Source of the DNA: Martensiomyces pterosporus
Lineage: Eukaryota; Kickxellomycota; Kickxellomycetes; Kickxellales; Kickxellaceae
Direction of reading: 5' to 3'
Assembly (NCBI GenBank): GCA_025201845.1
Contig: MU603934.1
Span: 1-64,000 of the forward strand
DNA: 64,000 nucleotides
Shown here in pieces: positions 9,774 through 18,957 of the stretch. The notes under the pieces were generated by a model that saw nothing but the letters and a program-made list of their open reading frames with translations, searched no databases and was not told where the DNA came from. The position numbers and the translations under genes were made by a program. Every line of letters begins with the position of its first letter. Position 1 is the first letter of the stretch.

Positions 9774-9821
9774 CCTCTGCTCTCCCTCGCCTCTGCTCTC
9801 CCTCGCCTCTGCTCTCCCTCG
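9774..9821. repeat. Three perfect tandem copies of a 16-bp CT-rich unit
   Basis: The unit CCTCTGCTCTCCCTCG is repeated three times (9774-9789, 9790-9805, 9806-9821) between the TATA box and the start codon of the ceramidase gene, so it probably lies in the 5' UTR. Confidence 0.9.
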
Positions 9822-9964
9822 CCCATCCTGCCTCTACTATCTTTACTTATATAACCAGCTAGTAAAACCCGCGCCTTTATTCTTGCGTTTCTGCCCTGCC
9901 TCCCTTCACTATTCACCACCCCCGCTAGCTTTACTGCAAGTAGCAACCACACAAAAAAAACGGA

Positions 9965-10753
9965 ATGGCACCACTCGCCGGAGCCGGATACTGGGGAGAT
10001 GTGACATCGTCGATGGACTGGTGCGAGGAAAACTACGAATGGACTCCATTCATCGCCGAGTTCTTCAACAGCTGGTCGTCTTGCGCCATGATAATCCTGG
10101 GCGAGGCCTGCGCGCGCATGAACCCGACCGGCCACCCTGGGTTCACTATGCTGGGCCGATCCATCACGGTTGTTGGCATTGGCAGCTGGCTGTTCCACGC
10201 CACGCTCAAGTACTCGATGCAAATGACAGACGAGCTGCCGATGCTCTGGTCCACTGCGATTGCCTGCTACATGGCGACCACCACGCAGTACAAGGTCAAC
10301 CGCACAGCGCTCAAGTGGGGGCTCTCCCTGTGGACGGTCGTTGTGTCGCTGCTTACGGCTGGATTTAGCGGCAGGCTGCAATTCTTTTTGTTCCAGGCAA
10401 GCTTCAACATCCTGACGTTCGTGGTGGCATACATGTGCTGGCGGGCAAAGAGGGACTTGGAGAACGCGCAGCTGAGCCATGTTTCCCGGCTGTTCTTCGA
10501 TGGCATGAAGTGGTACGTGATTGCTGCTGTGGTCTGGATGCTTGACACCAACCTGTGCACCTACATTAACGGCAAGGACGCAACATCTGTTCTGCCGTTC
10601 AACTTGCAGCTGCATGCCTGGTGGCACATCCTCGTTTCGTTTGGTCTGGTCTACCTGGTTGTTCTTCTCATGAGCCACTACTGCCTTGTGAAGGGCATCT
10701 CGTTCAAGTGCAAGCTCGTCCTTGGCCTGTTCCCCTACATCTACTGCCAATGA
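9965..10753 (+). CDS. YDC1: Alkaline ceramidase (Ypc1/Ydc1/ACER family)
   Basis: The 262-residue, seven-helix membrane protein keeps the metal sites of the family. The N-terminal calcium-site pattern is D18, W19, E21, N23 and E32 (DWCEENY...FIAEFFN), and the zinc ligands are H78 (SWLFHATL), H217 and H221 (HAWWH). The numbering is almost the same as in human ACER3. The enzyme hydrolyses ceramide to a long-chain base and fatty acid in the ER or Golgi; yeast Ypc1 and Ydc1 can also run in reverse. Whether it prefers phyto- or dihydroceramide cannot be read here, so the symbol is approximate. It converges on a GT25 gene. Confidence 0.93.
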   Translation: MAPLAGAGYWGDVTSSMDWCEENYEWTPFIAEFFNSWSSCAMIILGEACARMNPTGHPGFTMLGRSITVVGIGSWLFHATLKYSMQMTDELPMLWSTAIACYMATTTQYKVNRTALKWGLSLWTVVVSLLTAGFSGRLQFFLFQASFNILTFVVAYMCWRAKRDLENAQLSHVSRLFFDGMKWYVIAAVVWMLDTNLCTYINGKDATSVLPFNLQLHAWWHILVSFGLVYLVVLLMSHYCLVKGISFKCKLVLGLFPYIYCQ

Positions 10754-11012
10754 CGGTACCAAGACCACTGGGCTCGCCTTTCCCCGTCAGCACATGGGGG
10801 CCGCCTGCCCTATGCATTTCCGCGCACCCACGCCAGCGCTACTCCCTCCCGTACATACTCTGCCCCTACACCTGTTTATTTGTATCTTTCCTTATTTATT
10901 CTAGCATTCCTGCTCCCACATCAAACCCTGTTCAGACCCTGATTTAAACAAAGCACGCACTAATACATACACCCAGTCAATCATGCGCTTGCTAGCTTGC
11001 CATGATTGCCAA

Positions 11013-12041
11013 TCACCGAGCCATATCCGAGCTGGCAGTGAACCATCCCCAGTTCATGAATGGTGGGAGTGTGTGTGGATCCGTAGACCTGAGCTTCAGG
11101 TGGTGCAGCGTGGACCTGAACAAGTGCTGGGCGGTGTCGCCGTCCTTCAGCGAGGTCAAATCGCTTGGAAGCTCCTGTCGGCCAACCTGCACTATGTACG
11201 GCGGGGATGTGCCCAGCACAGTCGAAAAGCCATACTCAACGCCTATGGCCAGCACCAGATCGATGTCCTGGCCGACTGTCAATAGCCGCTCTTCGAGAAT
11301 GACAGATAAGCGCTTGGCGCACTCGCGTGTAAGCGCATATGCGTGGAGGCACATTGGGTATTCGGCGAGGTAAAGAGAGACGTCTCTGTTCAGATATGCG
11401 CTGCGCTCAGCTGGGCTGACTGCATATCGCCCATCGCCAGCATCTATGGAAGGATGCAACATGCCGGGCTCGTTGTCATCGGGCGTACAGTGGCCCAGAT
11501 AGAGCATATCCCAGTCATGCCCGTACTGTCTGTGCACCTGGGCCATGATGCTGGCGTGTCTTTCCTTCAGATCCACCTCCACATCGACGTCGTCCTCCAG
11601 CACGAGTGCAGTCTCCACACCTTCGCTGACCATCCGCCGATACACGTTCAAATGGCTCAGATAGCACGCCAGGTGAGTTCCGTTGATCAAGTATCCTTGG
11701 GAGCTGGCGAGATAATCGGACTCGGCCTGGCTGAATGTCTTTGCGTAGTCCATTTTCAATCTGTGGAACCTTGCCAATGCCCTCATGTTTCGCTGCCTGT
11801 CGCTTCGTGTTGGAGTGTTGAGCACAAAGATCTTTTGGAACCCGAGTGTTGCATTGCGTGGCTGGTAGTAGCTGCCGATACCACACCCGAATATGCTGTA
11901 GGGGCTGGTCAGTGCCGAGTATCCAGCCACAAGTAGAACCAGCATTGCAAAGATGGCGAACAAATGGCACAGCGTTAGCCGCCGTGAGAGCCTGCATGCC
12001 TGTCGCTGAAGACATCTCATTCCGTAGCCTGCTCTGTGCAT
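11013..12041 (-). CDS. Glycosyltransferase family 25 protein, type II membrane form
   Basis: The first ATG in frame is at 12041, giving 342 residues (the frame opens upstream only with a non-ATG codon). A membrane anchor covers about residues 24-42, followed by a lumenal domain. GT25 hallmarks are present: IFVLNTPTRSDRQRNM (71-86), CYLSHLNVYRRM (126-137) and the acidic motif LVLEDDVDVEVDL (146-158), with EDD at 149-151. GT25 enzymes include bacterial LPS galactosyltransferases and the collagen Gal-transferases; fungal members are little studied and the acceptor is unknown. A divergent paralogue lies immediately upstream on the same strand, so the pair arose by tandem duplication. Confidence 0.82.
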   Translation of the reverse strand: MHRAGYGMRCLQRQACRLSRRLTLCHLFAIFAMLVLLVAGYSALTSPYSIFGCGIGSYYQPRNATLGFQKIFVLNTPTRSDRQRNMRALARFHRLKMDYAKTFSQAESDYLASSQGYLINGTHLACYLSHLNVYRRMVSEGVETALVLEDDVDVEVDLKERHASIMAQVHRQYGHDWDMLYLGHCTPDDNEPGMLHPSIDAGDGRYAVSPAERSAYLNRDVSLYLAEYPMCLHAYALTRECAKRLSVILEERLLTVGQDIDLVLAIGVEYGFSTVLGTSPPYIVQVGRQELPSDLTSLKDGDTAQHLFRSTLHHLKLRSTDPHTLPPFMNWGWFTASSDMAR

Positions 12042-12225
12042 TTTCCAGGAGCATGAAGTAAAAGAAAAGGAGAGTGTACAGACGTTCGTGTGGCGTACGA
12101 AAGACCAGAGGAAAAAGAGATGCTGCAATGGCGCGTGCCCATGCGACTAGGCTTGGTCTGGCCACTTGCCTGGAACCGCACCGTGTGCTGAGCAGCGAGG
12201 TTGCATTTGCTATATTTGATACTTT

Positions 12226-13209
12226 TTAATCGTCACCCCACACGTCACCCCAGTCCTGGTATGGAGGGTACTTGGCAGGGTCGTCGCTGCGTAGGGACAC
12301 CTCGCGCAATGCCGACTGGGATAGATGCTGGCTGAAGTGCGCTGCGTCTGGGCTGAACTGTGTGATTGGAGGGGGCGAGGCGCTGTAAGCGATTGACAAG
12401 CCGACCATCGCCATATCGGCCAGAATGTAGTCCAGATTGTGTGCATCACTGGCCATCCGACGTTTCAGCCGGCGGTCCAGTCTCCGAGCCATCCTCCCGC
12501 TCACCGCATACGCATGCGTTCCTCTTGGCAGCGAAGTGCGAAAGGCACATGGGCGGCGGCTGAGAAACATCTTTTTGGTCCAGTGCCGCTGGCATGACGA
12601 TGCTGAGTATTCTGCGCTGCCCTTGGTTTGCCAGAGCATCGCTAGTGTGGATTTCACTTTGGGCTCGGTGGTTTCTGTGTGTGTCCGTCCAATAAACATG
12701 ATGTCGTAGGTGTCGGAGATGCGGCCGCCCATTATGGATGCTAGACGCATCTTTAGATCGAGCTCTACGTCGATGCTCGAGCTCAGTATAAGAGCTGACT
12801 GGATATTGTTGCGTGCCATATCTGCATATATCTCCTTGTGTGTGTGGAGCTCTACGATGCTCGCAATGTCGGCCTGGTACCCATGCTGCACGCGCAGCTC
12901 AGTAGCATGCCGAAGCGTGGTTTGCGGAACAAAAGTCAGCTCTACACCGAGCAGTTTGGAGATTGCTTCCACGTTTCTCCGGCTGCTGGTCTGATTCGAC
13001 CTGTTATTAGCGCCATCGCCGCCAGTGACGTATACGCGGTGGAACCCAAGTGTCCGGTTGAGGGCGTCGGTGTATGCAGTAGGCTGGCTGGCCATGAGGG
13101 GTGATGTGTTTGGGTAGAAAAGCAGCAGCGCCATCGAGCTGAGCGCGGCCAGGGCAAATGCTGCCAGAGCGCAGTAGATCTTTGACGAGCAGAAAACATA
13201 CGACGCCAT
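12226..13209 (-). CDS. Divergent GT25-like paralogue lacking the acidic motif
   Basis: This 327-residue protein has the same layout as its neighbour: an N-terminal membrane anchor (about 13-31), then RTLGFHRVYVTGG, which matches the neighbour's ATLGFQKIFVLNT. The equivalent of LVLEDDVDVEVDLK is LILSSSIDVELDLK (141-153), so the EDD triad has become SSS. The second conserved block (CYLSHLNVYRRM) is also degraded to IVELHTHKEIYADM. The frame is open, and similarity continues to the C-terminus (YPPYQDWG versus LPPFMNWG). It is therefore a probable pseudoenzyme or a protein with a changed function, kept without stops. A role in stabilising or regulating the active paralogue is possible but not shown. 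Confidence 0.7.
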   Translation of the reverse strand: MASYVFCSSKIYCALAAFALAALSSMALLLFYPNTSPLMASQPTAYTDALNRTLGFHRVYVTGGDGANNRSNQTSSRRNVEAISKLLGVELTFVPQTTLRHATELRVQHGYQADIASIVELHTHKEIYADMARNNIQSALILSSSIDVELDLKMRLASIMGGRISDTYDIMFIGRTHTETTEPKVKSTLAMLWQTKGSAEYSASSCQRHWTKKMFLSRRPCAFRTSLPRGTHAYAVSGRMARRLDRRLKRRMASDAHNLDYILADMAMVGLSIAYSASPPPITQFSPDAAHFSQHLSQSALREVSLRSDDPAKYPPYQDWGDVWGDD

Positions 13210-13526
13210 GCCTGTGCCCGACTATATTTTTGTGTGGCTTGTGTGTGCAAATGTAGCAGAGCAGCAGCAGGGGTATCCAAAGAGGAAGTATCCAAGGCAG
13301 AGAGGAGAGCTGCTTTTGTTGGTGTGCCTTCTGGTTCCAGTTTTCACCCACTCCTCGCTGCGGGCAGTTTCAAACGCCAGCGGTGTTTCACCTTGAACCT
13401 CATAAAAAGCACGATGAGTGCGCCAGCATGTCTACGCTTTTGGATTGCAGCTGTGGCCATGCGTGTTCGGGAATGCAGTGTGGAGAAGACTCCAGCGTGG
13501 TCCCTCCAGCTATCCAGTATCTGGCA

Positions 13527-14450
13527 ATTTAATTAGTGCGGTAACAAACCACCCTCTAGCTGGTGCTAAGCGCCAATGCACCAATCTACACAAGACAGCC
13601 CGCAGCCCAGGTAGCTCCGAGTGCTGGCATCCTCGGACCAAGGCAGTGCTGGGCATATCGTGTGCGCTATTGCAGCCTCTGGCACTGGTGGCTGCTAGTG
13701 GCTCATGAGATGCGCATCTGCCCATTCACTCTGGCGGAGTAAGGCTCACTGCGACAAAAGGGAAGCAATCGGCTGCCATTGTTGCTGCCACCTCCATGGC
13801 CAAAGAAAAAGGGGCCTGTTGATAGCATTGCACAGGAGACAAAGGGCGTGAACGAGATGCATTCACATAGCTACCCTTTCCATCCTTTGGGAATGCGAGG
13901 CGCTTGCGCCTCCAAATCGTACCGCACTCGTCCCAGCATGCATCGCATGCGAGCCTCCTGCACAAATGCACGCTTGCTATGCGNNNNNNNNNNATTTAAT
14001 TAGTGCGGTAACAAACCACCCTCTAGCTGGTGCTAAGCGCCAATGCACCAATCTACACAAGACAGCCCGCAGCCCAGGTAGCCCCGAGTGCTGGCATCCT
14101 CGGACCAAGGCAGTGCTGGGCATATCGTGTGCGCTATTGCAGCCTCTGGCACTGGTGGCTGCTAGTGGCTCATGAGATGCGCATCTGCCCATTCACTCTG
14201 GCGGAGTAAGGCTCACTGCGACAAAAGGGAAGCAATCGGCTGCCATTGTTGCTGCCACCTCCATGGCCAAAGAAAAAGGGGCCTGTTGATAGCATTGCAC
14301 AGGAGACAAAGGGCGTGAACGAGATGCATTCACATAGCTACCCTTTCCATCCTTTGGGAATGCGAGGCGCTTGCGCCTCCAAATCGTACCGCACTCGTCC
14401 CAGCATGCATCGCATGCGAGCCTCCTGCACAAATGCACGCTTGCTATGCG
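13527..14450. repeat. 457-bp near-identical direct duplication around a 10-N gap
   Basis: Positions 13527-13983 and 13994-14450 have the same length and differ at one base that I found (T at 13616, C at 14083). They are separated by exactly ten N (13984-13993), so each copy abuts the gap. This pattern is typical of two contig ends that overlap but were scaffolded rather than merged, possibly because of one allelic difference. A true tandem duplication is the alternative. Confidence 0.93.
13984..13993. other. Assembly gap (10 N)
   Basis: A run of ten ambiguous bases. Its size is arbitrary, and the true distance may be zero or negative given the flanking duplication. Confidence 0.99.
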
Positions 14451-14530
14451 TGTGCCGCCGTGCTCCATCTCTTTCTCGCTCCCACCACCTATTTCTCTGG
14501 CTTGATAAGCGCATGCACACGCAATCGTGC

Positions 14531-14537
14531 TATAAAG
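14531..14537 (+). promoter_or_regulatory. TATA box of the LRR gene
   Basis: TATAAAG, 127 bp before the ATG at 14658, followed by a CT-rich stretch. Confidence 0.55.
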
Positions 14538-14657
14538 GCGCAGTGACTTCATTCCATTCCGTTGCTCCTGCACTTCCTCAGCTACGTGCACTTCTCTTTT
14601 ATTCTTTGCCCTCGCATCCTATACTTAACGATTTTTTAATTCAGAGGTACTGCAGAG

Positions 14658-16694
14658 ATGGATGTGCACATGTCAGCGCTGTTTAACATGAGCAGTGGTA
14701 GTCGAGGTGTGCGTGGAGCGGTTCCCTTTGGCAGCCGCGGGAAACCCCCAGCTGAAACTCCGTCCATGCCCTTGCCTCTACGCGTCGATTTGCGGAGCGA
14801 GGCGGCGGTTCGCGATGTCATCCAACGTATTGGCCATGGCGACTTTGCCCACCTGCCGCCCATCCGCGATCTCAAGAGCCTGTTCAGCAGCCCACAGCAC
14901 CGGGACTTGCTCCAGCGAGCATACTCTGAGCTCAACCTCTACAGACTCTCCATCGATACAACAGCAGCAAAGGTGCTCTCGCTGATTCTCCTCTCGCCGC
15001 AGTGCAGATGCCGCCAGCTGATTCTCCTCTCGCCGCAGTGCAGATGCCGCCACCTCCGCCTCAACAGGTGCGCGCTGACAAACTCGGGCCGTAGGATACT
15101 CTTTTCCGCGCTCTCAGCAATGGCCGAGCCCCATGTCCCAGCGCCGCCCACACCTCCAGAGGCTCGAGCTGCTTCATCTGCAGTGGATGATGGTGCGGGC
15201 TTGCTCCTCCCTTCTCAGCAGCAGCTAACGAGCATAGAAAGGGACATGCGGATTTCCACCATGGCGGCGTCAATCGATGTGGGCGGAGCTGCCGAGTGGA
15301 GTCCAAGCAGGAGCGGTGACCAGCAGCAGCTGATGGCCGGAGAAAGAGCTGGCGATGCACCAATGGGCTTGTATTCCATCGAGTTTTACCAGATGGGCCT
15401 GGATGACCGCCGGTGCGAGTGGCTTGGCGAGGTGGTTGAGCAGCAGCCGTACTTGCGCAAGCTCAACGTCAGCAACAATCTGATCGGCCCTCAGGGTGTG
15501 CGCAGACTACTGGCAGGCGTGTCGCGCGGATGTCCAGACCTGGTCATCCTGGACCTCTCGAGCAACCTGCTGCGTTCTGAGGGCGCCCAGCATGTGGCGA
15601 ATTACTTAAAGACAGGGGCGCGAGTGCTTGAGCAGCTGGATGTCAGCAGCAACCAGATCCCGCATGCGGGCGGCAGAGAGCTGATTGACGCGCTGAGGCC
15701 TGTATACAAATCCACGCTGAGGCTGCTGAACATGGACATGAACCAGCTTGAGGCCTTTGGGTGCCGAGTACTGGGGCGAGCGCTGGCAGAGAACACGGCG
15801 CTTGTCTCTCTCAGCCTCGCGCGCAACAACATATTCGACGATGGGTGCCAGGTCTTGTTTGAAGGGCTTGCACGCAACACAACGCTCAAACACCTGGTGC
15901 TCAGTGGCAACGCCATCGGCAATGCTGGCGCTCAAGCCATTCGCCAATATTTGCGTTCCAGCACCGCACTGTCAATGAGCAACAGAAACAGAAGGCAGGA
16001 CGCGGATGCAGTGCAGGCGGCTTGTCTCCACGAGGGTCTGATCTCGCTCAACCTGTCGGCCAACATGCTGCGAGACGATGGCGTCGAGGCAATATGCGAG
16101 GGGCTGAAGGAGAACCAGACCATACTCCATCTGCACATCAATCACGTCGACATGTCGGACGCAGGAGCAGCCAGCATCCGGCAGCTTCTAGAATCCACTG
16201 CCACAAAGCCCACCGCACTGCTGAGCCTGTCGCTCCGCCACAACAACCACGTAACGACAGAGGGATACTCGAGTATCGTGCGCGGGTGCCAGGCTAACCG
16301 CCACATCCTCCGCATAAAGGCTGATCTCTACTTTGAGGGGTGGAGCGACGTGTGGGACGGCGTCGAGCGTGCGGTCATCCGCAATACCAGGCTGGCGATT
16401 GAGCGGTACACGGCGCCCTTGCTGATGGTGGCTCGAGGCCGTCTTTTGCTTCACGCCGCAAGCCCCAAACCCGGCGATTGCCAAGCAGGGTTTGCCAAAC
16501 TGCCGGTAGACATTCGGATAATGATTGTGATGGGGCTCGATGCGCTTGGCGTTCTGAGACCACAGCAGAAACGCAGGGCTGTCAACATTGCGCTGGACAT
16601 GACAAGGCGGTTCCCAACTAGGCTGCAGCTGCTGGCGGCCATCTTGGAGAGCGACTACCAGTACGTTCGGCAGATAATCACGATGCTCCACTGA
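14658..16694 (+). CDS. Leucine-rich repeat protein of ribonuclease-inhibitor type
   Basis: The 678-residue protein contains a run of RNI/NLRC3-type leucine-rich repeats over about residues 235-560. They have the 28-29-residue pattern LxxLxLxxNxIxxxGxxxL, for example LRKLNVSNNLIGPQG, LVILDLSSNLLRSEG, LEQLDVSSNQIPHAG, LVSLSLARNNIFDDG, LKHLVLSGNAIGNAG and LISLNLSANMLRDDG. No NACHT, RanGAP arginine finger or membrane segment is evident, so a scaffold or interaction role is all that can be said. A perfect 36-bp tandem duplication in the N-terminal region adds 12 residues in frame. The C-terminal 150 residues are helical and unlike the LRRs. The start is the first ATG after a TATA box. Confidence 0.75.
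   Translation: MDVHMSALFNMSSGSRGVRGAVPFGSRGKPPAETPSMPLPLRVDLRSEAAVRDVIQRIGHGDFAHLPPIRDLKSLFSSPQHRDLLQRAYSELNLYRLSIDTTAAKVLSLILLSPQCRCRQLILLSPQCRCRHLRLNRCALTNSGRRILFSALSAMAEPHVPAPPTPPEARAASSAVDDGAGLLLPSQQQLTSIERDMRISTMAASIDVGGAAEWSPSRSGDQQQLMAGERAGDAPMGLYSIEFYQMGLDDRRCEWLGEVVEQQPYLRKLNVSNNLIGPQGVRRLLAGVSRGCPDLVILDLSSNLLRSEGAQHVANYLKTGARVLEQLDVSSNQIPHAGGRELIDALRPVYKSTLRLLNMDMNQLEAFGCRVLGRALAENTALVSLSLARNNIFDDGCQVLFEGLARNTTLKHLVLSGNAIGNAGAQAIRQYLRSSTALSMSNRNRRQDADAVQAACLHEGLISLNLSANMLRDDGVEAICEGLKENQTILHLHINHVDMSDAGAASIRQLLESTATKPTALLSLSLRHNNHVTTEGYSSIVRGCQANRHILRIKADLYFEGWSDVWDGVERAVIRNTRLAIERYTAPLLMVARGRLLLHAASPKPGDCQAGFAKLPVDIRIMIVMGLDALGVLRPQQKRRAVNIALDMTRRFPTRLQLLAAILESDYQYVRQIITMLH
14981..15052 (+). 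repeat. Perfect in-frame 36-bp tandem duplication inside the LRR gene
   Basis: Two identical 36-bp copies (14981-15016 and 15017-15052) encode LILLSPQCRCRQ followed by LILLSPQCRCRH; the last residue differs only because its codon crosses the copy border. The perfect identity indicates a recent slippage or duplication, or an assembly collapse/expansion. Confidence 0.92.
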
Positions 16695-16856
16695 CTTTTT
16701 GCATCTGAGCGAGACCAGCGGTGGCAGCTCTGTGCACCTCGATATAGTGCATTCCAGACTTTCTGCTTGCTGAATCGCTGCTGCTTTCGGATTTATTAAA
16801 TATAGGCTGCACACCTGAATGTGCCAAGGCATGTGCGTGTAAGTTGAGCGGCTGCA

Positions 16857-17345
16857 CTAGTCTTCCACGATGAGGTACTCGCCGCTGGTCTTCTCCGCCG
16901 TGTGAAGCACCTTCCTGCCTAGCCGGGACTCCTCATCCGGCGCAAACTCCAAGCCGCCATTGGGAAGCTCGGCTGTAAACTCGATGGGCTCTGCAATACG
17001 TACAAGAGGCTCAACTGGCTCCAAGTTCTCCGTCTCGCTCACGGCCTGGATGTGGCTCAGGAAGCGTCTTAGCTGGTTGACCTCCTTTGACAGCTGTGCA
17101 AACTCTCCGGGCTGTTCATGTGGGTTGGGCATTTTGAGTCCAGCGAGGTTGTACAGGTGCTGTATGTCGCTGACGCTAAGATCCCCCTCAAGCTGTGGCG
17201 GCCGCGGCGTTCCGGTGGGCTTTTCGAGCAGCTTGCTTACTGACCAGCTGGGTCTATCGAGTGGGAATGATGTGTAAAACGCCTTTCGACATAGGCACGG
17301 CCAGGCTGTGCGAGTGGCAGCAGAGGCAACGAGTGTGCGCATCAT
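16857..17345 (-). CDS. gatC: Mitochondrial glutamyl-tRNA(Gln) amidotransferase subunit C (GatC)
   Basis: The 162-residue protein begins with a Arg-rich presequence (MMRTLVASAATRTAWPCLCRK) suited to mitochondrial import. The GatC core follows: LSVSDIQHLYNLAGLKMPN, a helix ending EVNQLRRFLSHIQAV, and NLEPVEPLVRI, then a C-terminal tail. GatC stabilises GatA on GatB in the complex that amidates Glu-tRNA(Gln) to Gln-tRNA(Gln) for organellar translation. It converges on the LRR gene with 162 bp between stop codons. The family is short and weakly conserved, so the call rests on the paired motifs and the transit peptide. Confidence 0.8.
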   Translation of the reverse strand: MMRTLVASAATRTAWPCLCRKAFYTSFPLDRPSWSVSKLLEKPTGTPRPPQLEGDLSVSDIQHLYNLAGLKMPNPHEQPGEFAQLSKEVNQLRRFLSHIQAVSETENLEPVEPLVRIAEPIEFTAELPNGGLEFAPDEESRLGRKVLHTAEKTSGEYLIVED

Positions 17346-18957
17346 CTTCTTTGGAGATCGGCTGGGTATAGAGAGGAAAGGAGGGAGGCTGCTTGCTCAC
17401 GGTCGCTGTCGCGCTGGCGTAGATCGCCCGGCTATTTGAGTATGTGTCTGATAAGGAGGGCAAGCGAGCGAGGTATGGTTTTGCCTTTTGCTGCCCCTTT
17501 GCCCCCTTCCCCAAACGCCCAGTGGGCTGCCACCCACACAGCCGGTTTTCGGACTGGCTGCTGCCAGAAAGGGACGACGAGCAGCGCTGAACAGGGCAAC
17601 TACCATATTGGGCGACTTGAGCAGTGCTTGCCAAGACTGCTAGACTTTTTCCACCCCGACTGCTTTTGCAATCTCCCGATTTATTCCCTAATGAGTCACA
17701 CTCGACTCCTTGCCGTCCGCTTCGATGGAGCGCTTCTATCGCGCAATGGCGCAAGACGTGTCTGTGAAGCGCCTGTCGCAGAAGCCAGATAGATGCTCCA
17801 AGCAAAGATATCCCAGGGGAATGCACGGCTACAGCATGTGGTCAGACGATGCCAAAGACGCTCTGCTGCAGCAGGAGACAGTAAAAGGCCGTGCTGCATT
17901 CATCGATGCGCCGCGGCACAAATCGTGACCTCCATTGATGCATCTACGAAAAGCAAACAATGCCCACGCCAGCACGGTCGCAAGGATGCGATCGACTGCA
18001 ATCAGGCGGCTAGCTGCAAGCGCGCTGTGCCAGAAGACGACTGCATCTGCCTGTGTGGGCAAAACTGCTTCGCAACGAGCGGCCAGGCAGCATCCGGCCA
18101 ATTTCCCAGTGCGCCAGGAACAAGCAAACTGCAGGCAGGCGTTCTGTGGGATGGGGGTGTGGGGCAATCGACATGGCCTGGCTAATGACCACAAAGCAGG
18201 CTGCGGGTGCGGATGGGCAATCTCTGCTGGCATGATTCCGTTAGTCGAAAAGGGGAATACGTGTTTCGAGATCAACATGCACAGCACCGATTAGTGGTGA
18301 GATTCCAGTCACATGTGGCTCGCTGCTCCCATTCAGCAATTTCGCGCACTTGCAAAAGGCGCGTTCCAACCACTCATACGCACACACCCTTTGTGCGCTG
18401 CTCTTTTGTCGCCCTTCGTCCATGGAACATGCACCGCTGATGCCAAGCTCCTGTTATTGAGCCCCTCCAGAGACAGCATGGCCATTTAGTGCTGATCTGC
18501 CGCTCCTCCACCCCCATCATACCACACCCAGGCCAGCAAACTGACGCAAGGAGATTCCGGCGGCTAGCGGCTAGAGAAGAGTATGAGATAGCAGGCATCC
18601 ATCTGACCTCCTGCATCCTTGTGCATGTTTGAAACAATGTTGCCTGCTGCTTGCATGACAAGATAAAAGGGGCTACATTTTCTCCCACCCCCGTTGCAGT
18701 CCTCTATTCACACAGCCGCCGCCCCTTCATTCTTTCAGCCGTGCTTTCGCCTCCGTTCGCTACTCTCCAAAACCGTTTTCTCTATCCCTCTTGCGTTTGT
18801 GCAAACAACGGCAGACAAGCTTAATTGCACTCGCCGCTATTCTGCTTGGAGAGCCACATCATAAAATAGCGCTGCCTGTTATTTCGCTTGTACTAATATA
18901 TCCGTCGCCCGCTTCACACATCTCCACACAAAAGCGCAAATCTGCACAGCCCTGCCC
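17346..18957. other. Intergenic region (1.6 kb), no supported gene
   Basis: This is a divergent promoter region between GatC and the amino-acid permease. Reading frames up to 190 codons exist on both strands but they overlap one another, lack motifs and look like chance in GC-rich DNA. A GATAAAAGG box near 18662 and a CT-rich stretch (18720-18800) precede the permease. Confidence 0.5.
18662..18670 (+). promoter_or_regulatory. Possible TATA-like/GATA element of the amino-acid permease gene
   Basis: GATAAAAGG lies about 290 bp before the permease ATG. It combines a TATA-like core with a GATA hexamer, the binding site of nitrogen-regulating GATA factors in fungi; a single site is weak evidence. 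Confidence 0.3.

Larger units (their letters stand above)
9116..9964. other. Intergenic region upstream of the ceramidase gene
   Basis: No gene is recognised. It holds the poly(A) signal of the F-box gene, a TATA box and a pyrimidine-rich leader with a short tandem repeat in front of the ceramidase start codon. Confidence 0.6.
13210..14657. other. Intergenic region containing a sequencing gap
   Basis: No gene is supported. The 71-residue frames that appear twice here are duplicated only because the sequence on both sides of the gap is the same. The right part holds the promoter of the LRR gene. Confidence 0.6.

Noticed and set aside
12165..13300. GT25 copy 2 as an ordinary active GT25
   Set aside because: The EDD to SSS change and loss of the SHL block argue against normal catalysis, so it is listed as divergent.
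13510..14192. Two identical 71-codon frames
   Set aside because: They lie in the duplicated sequence around the N gap and have no features of a gene.
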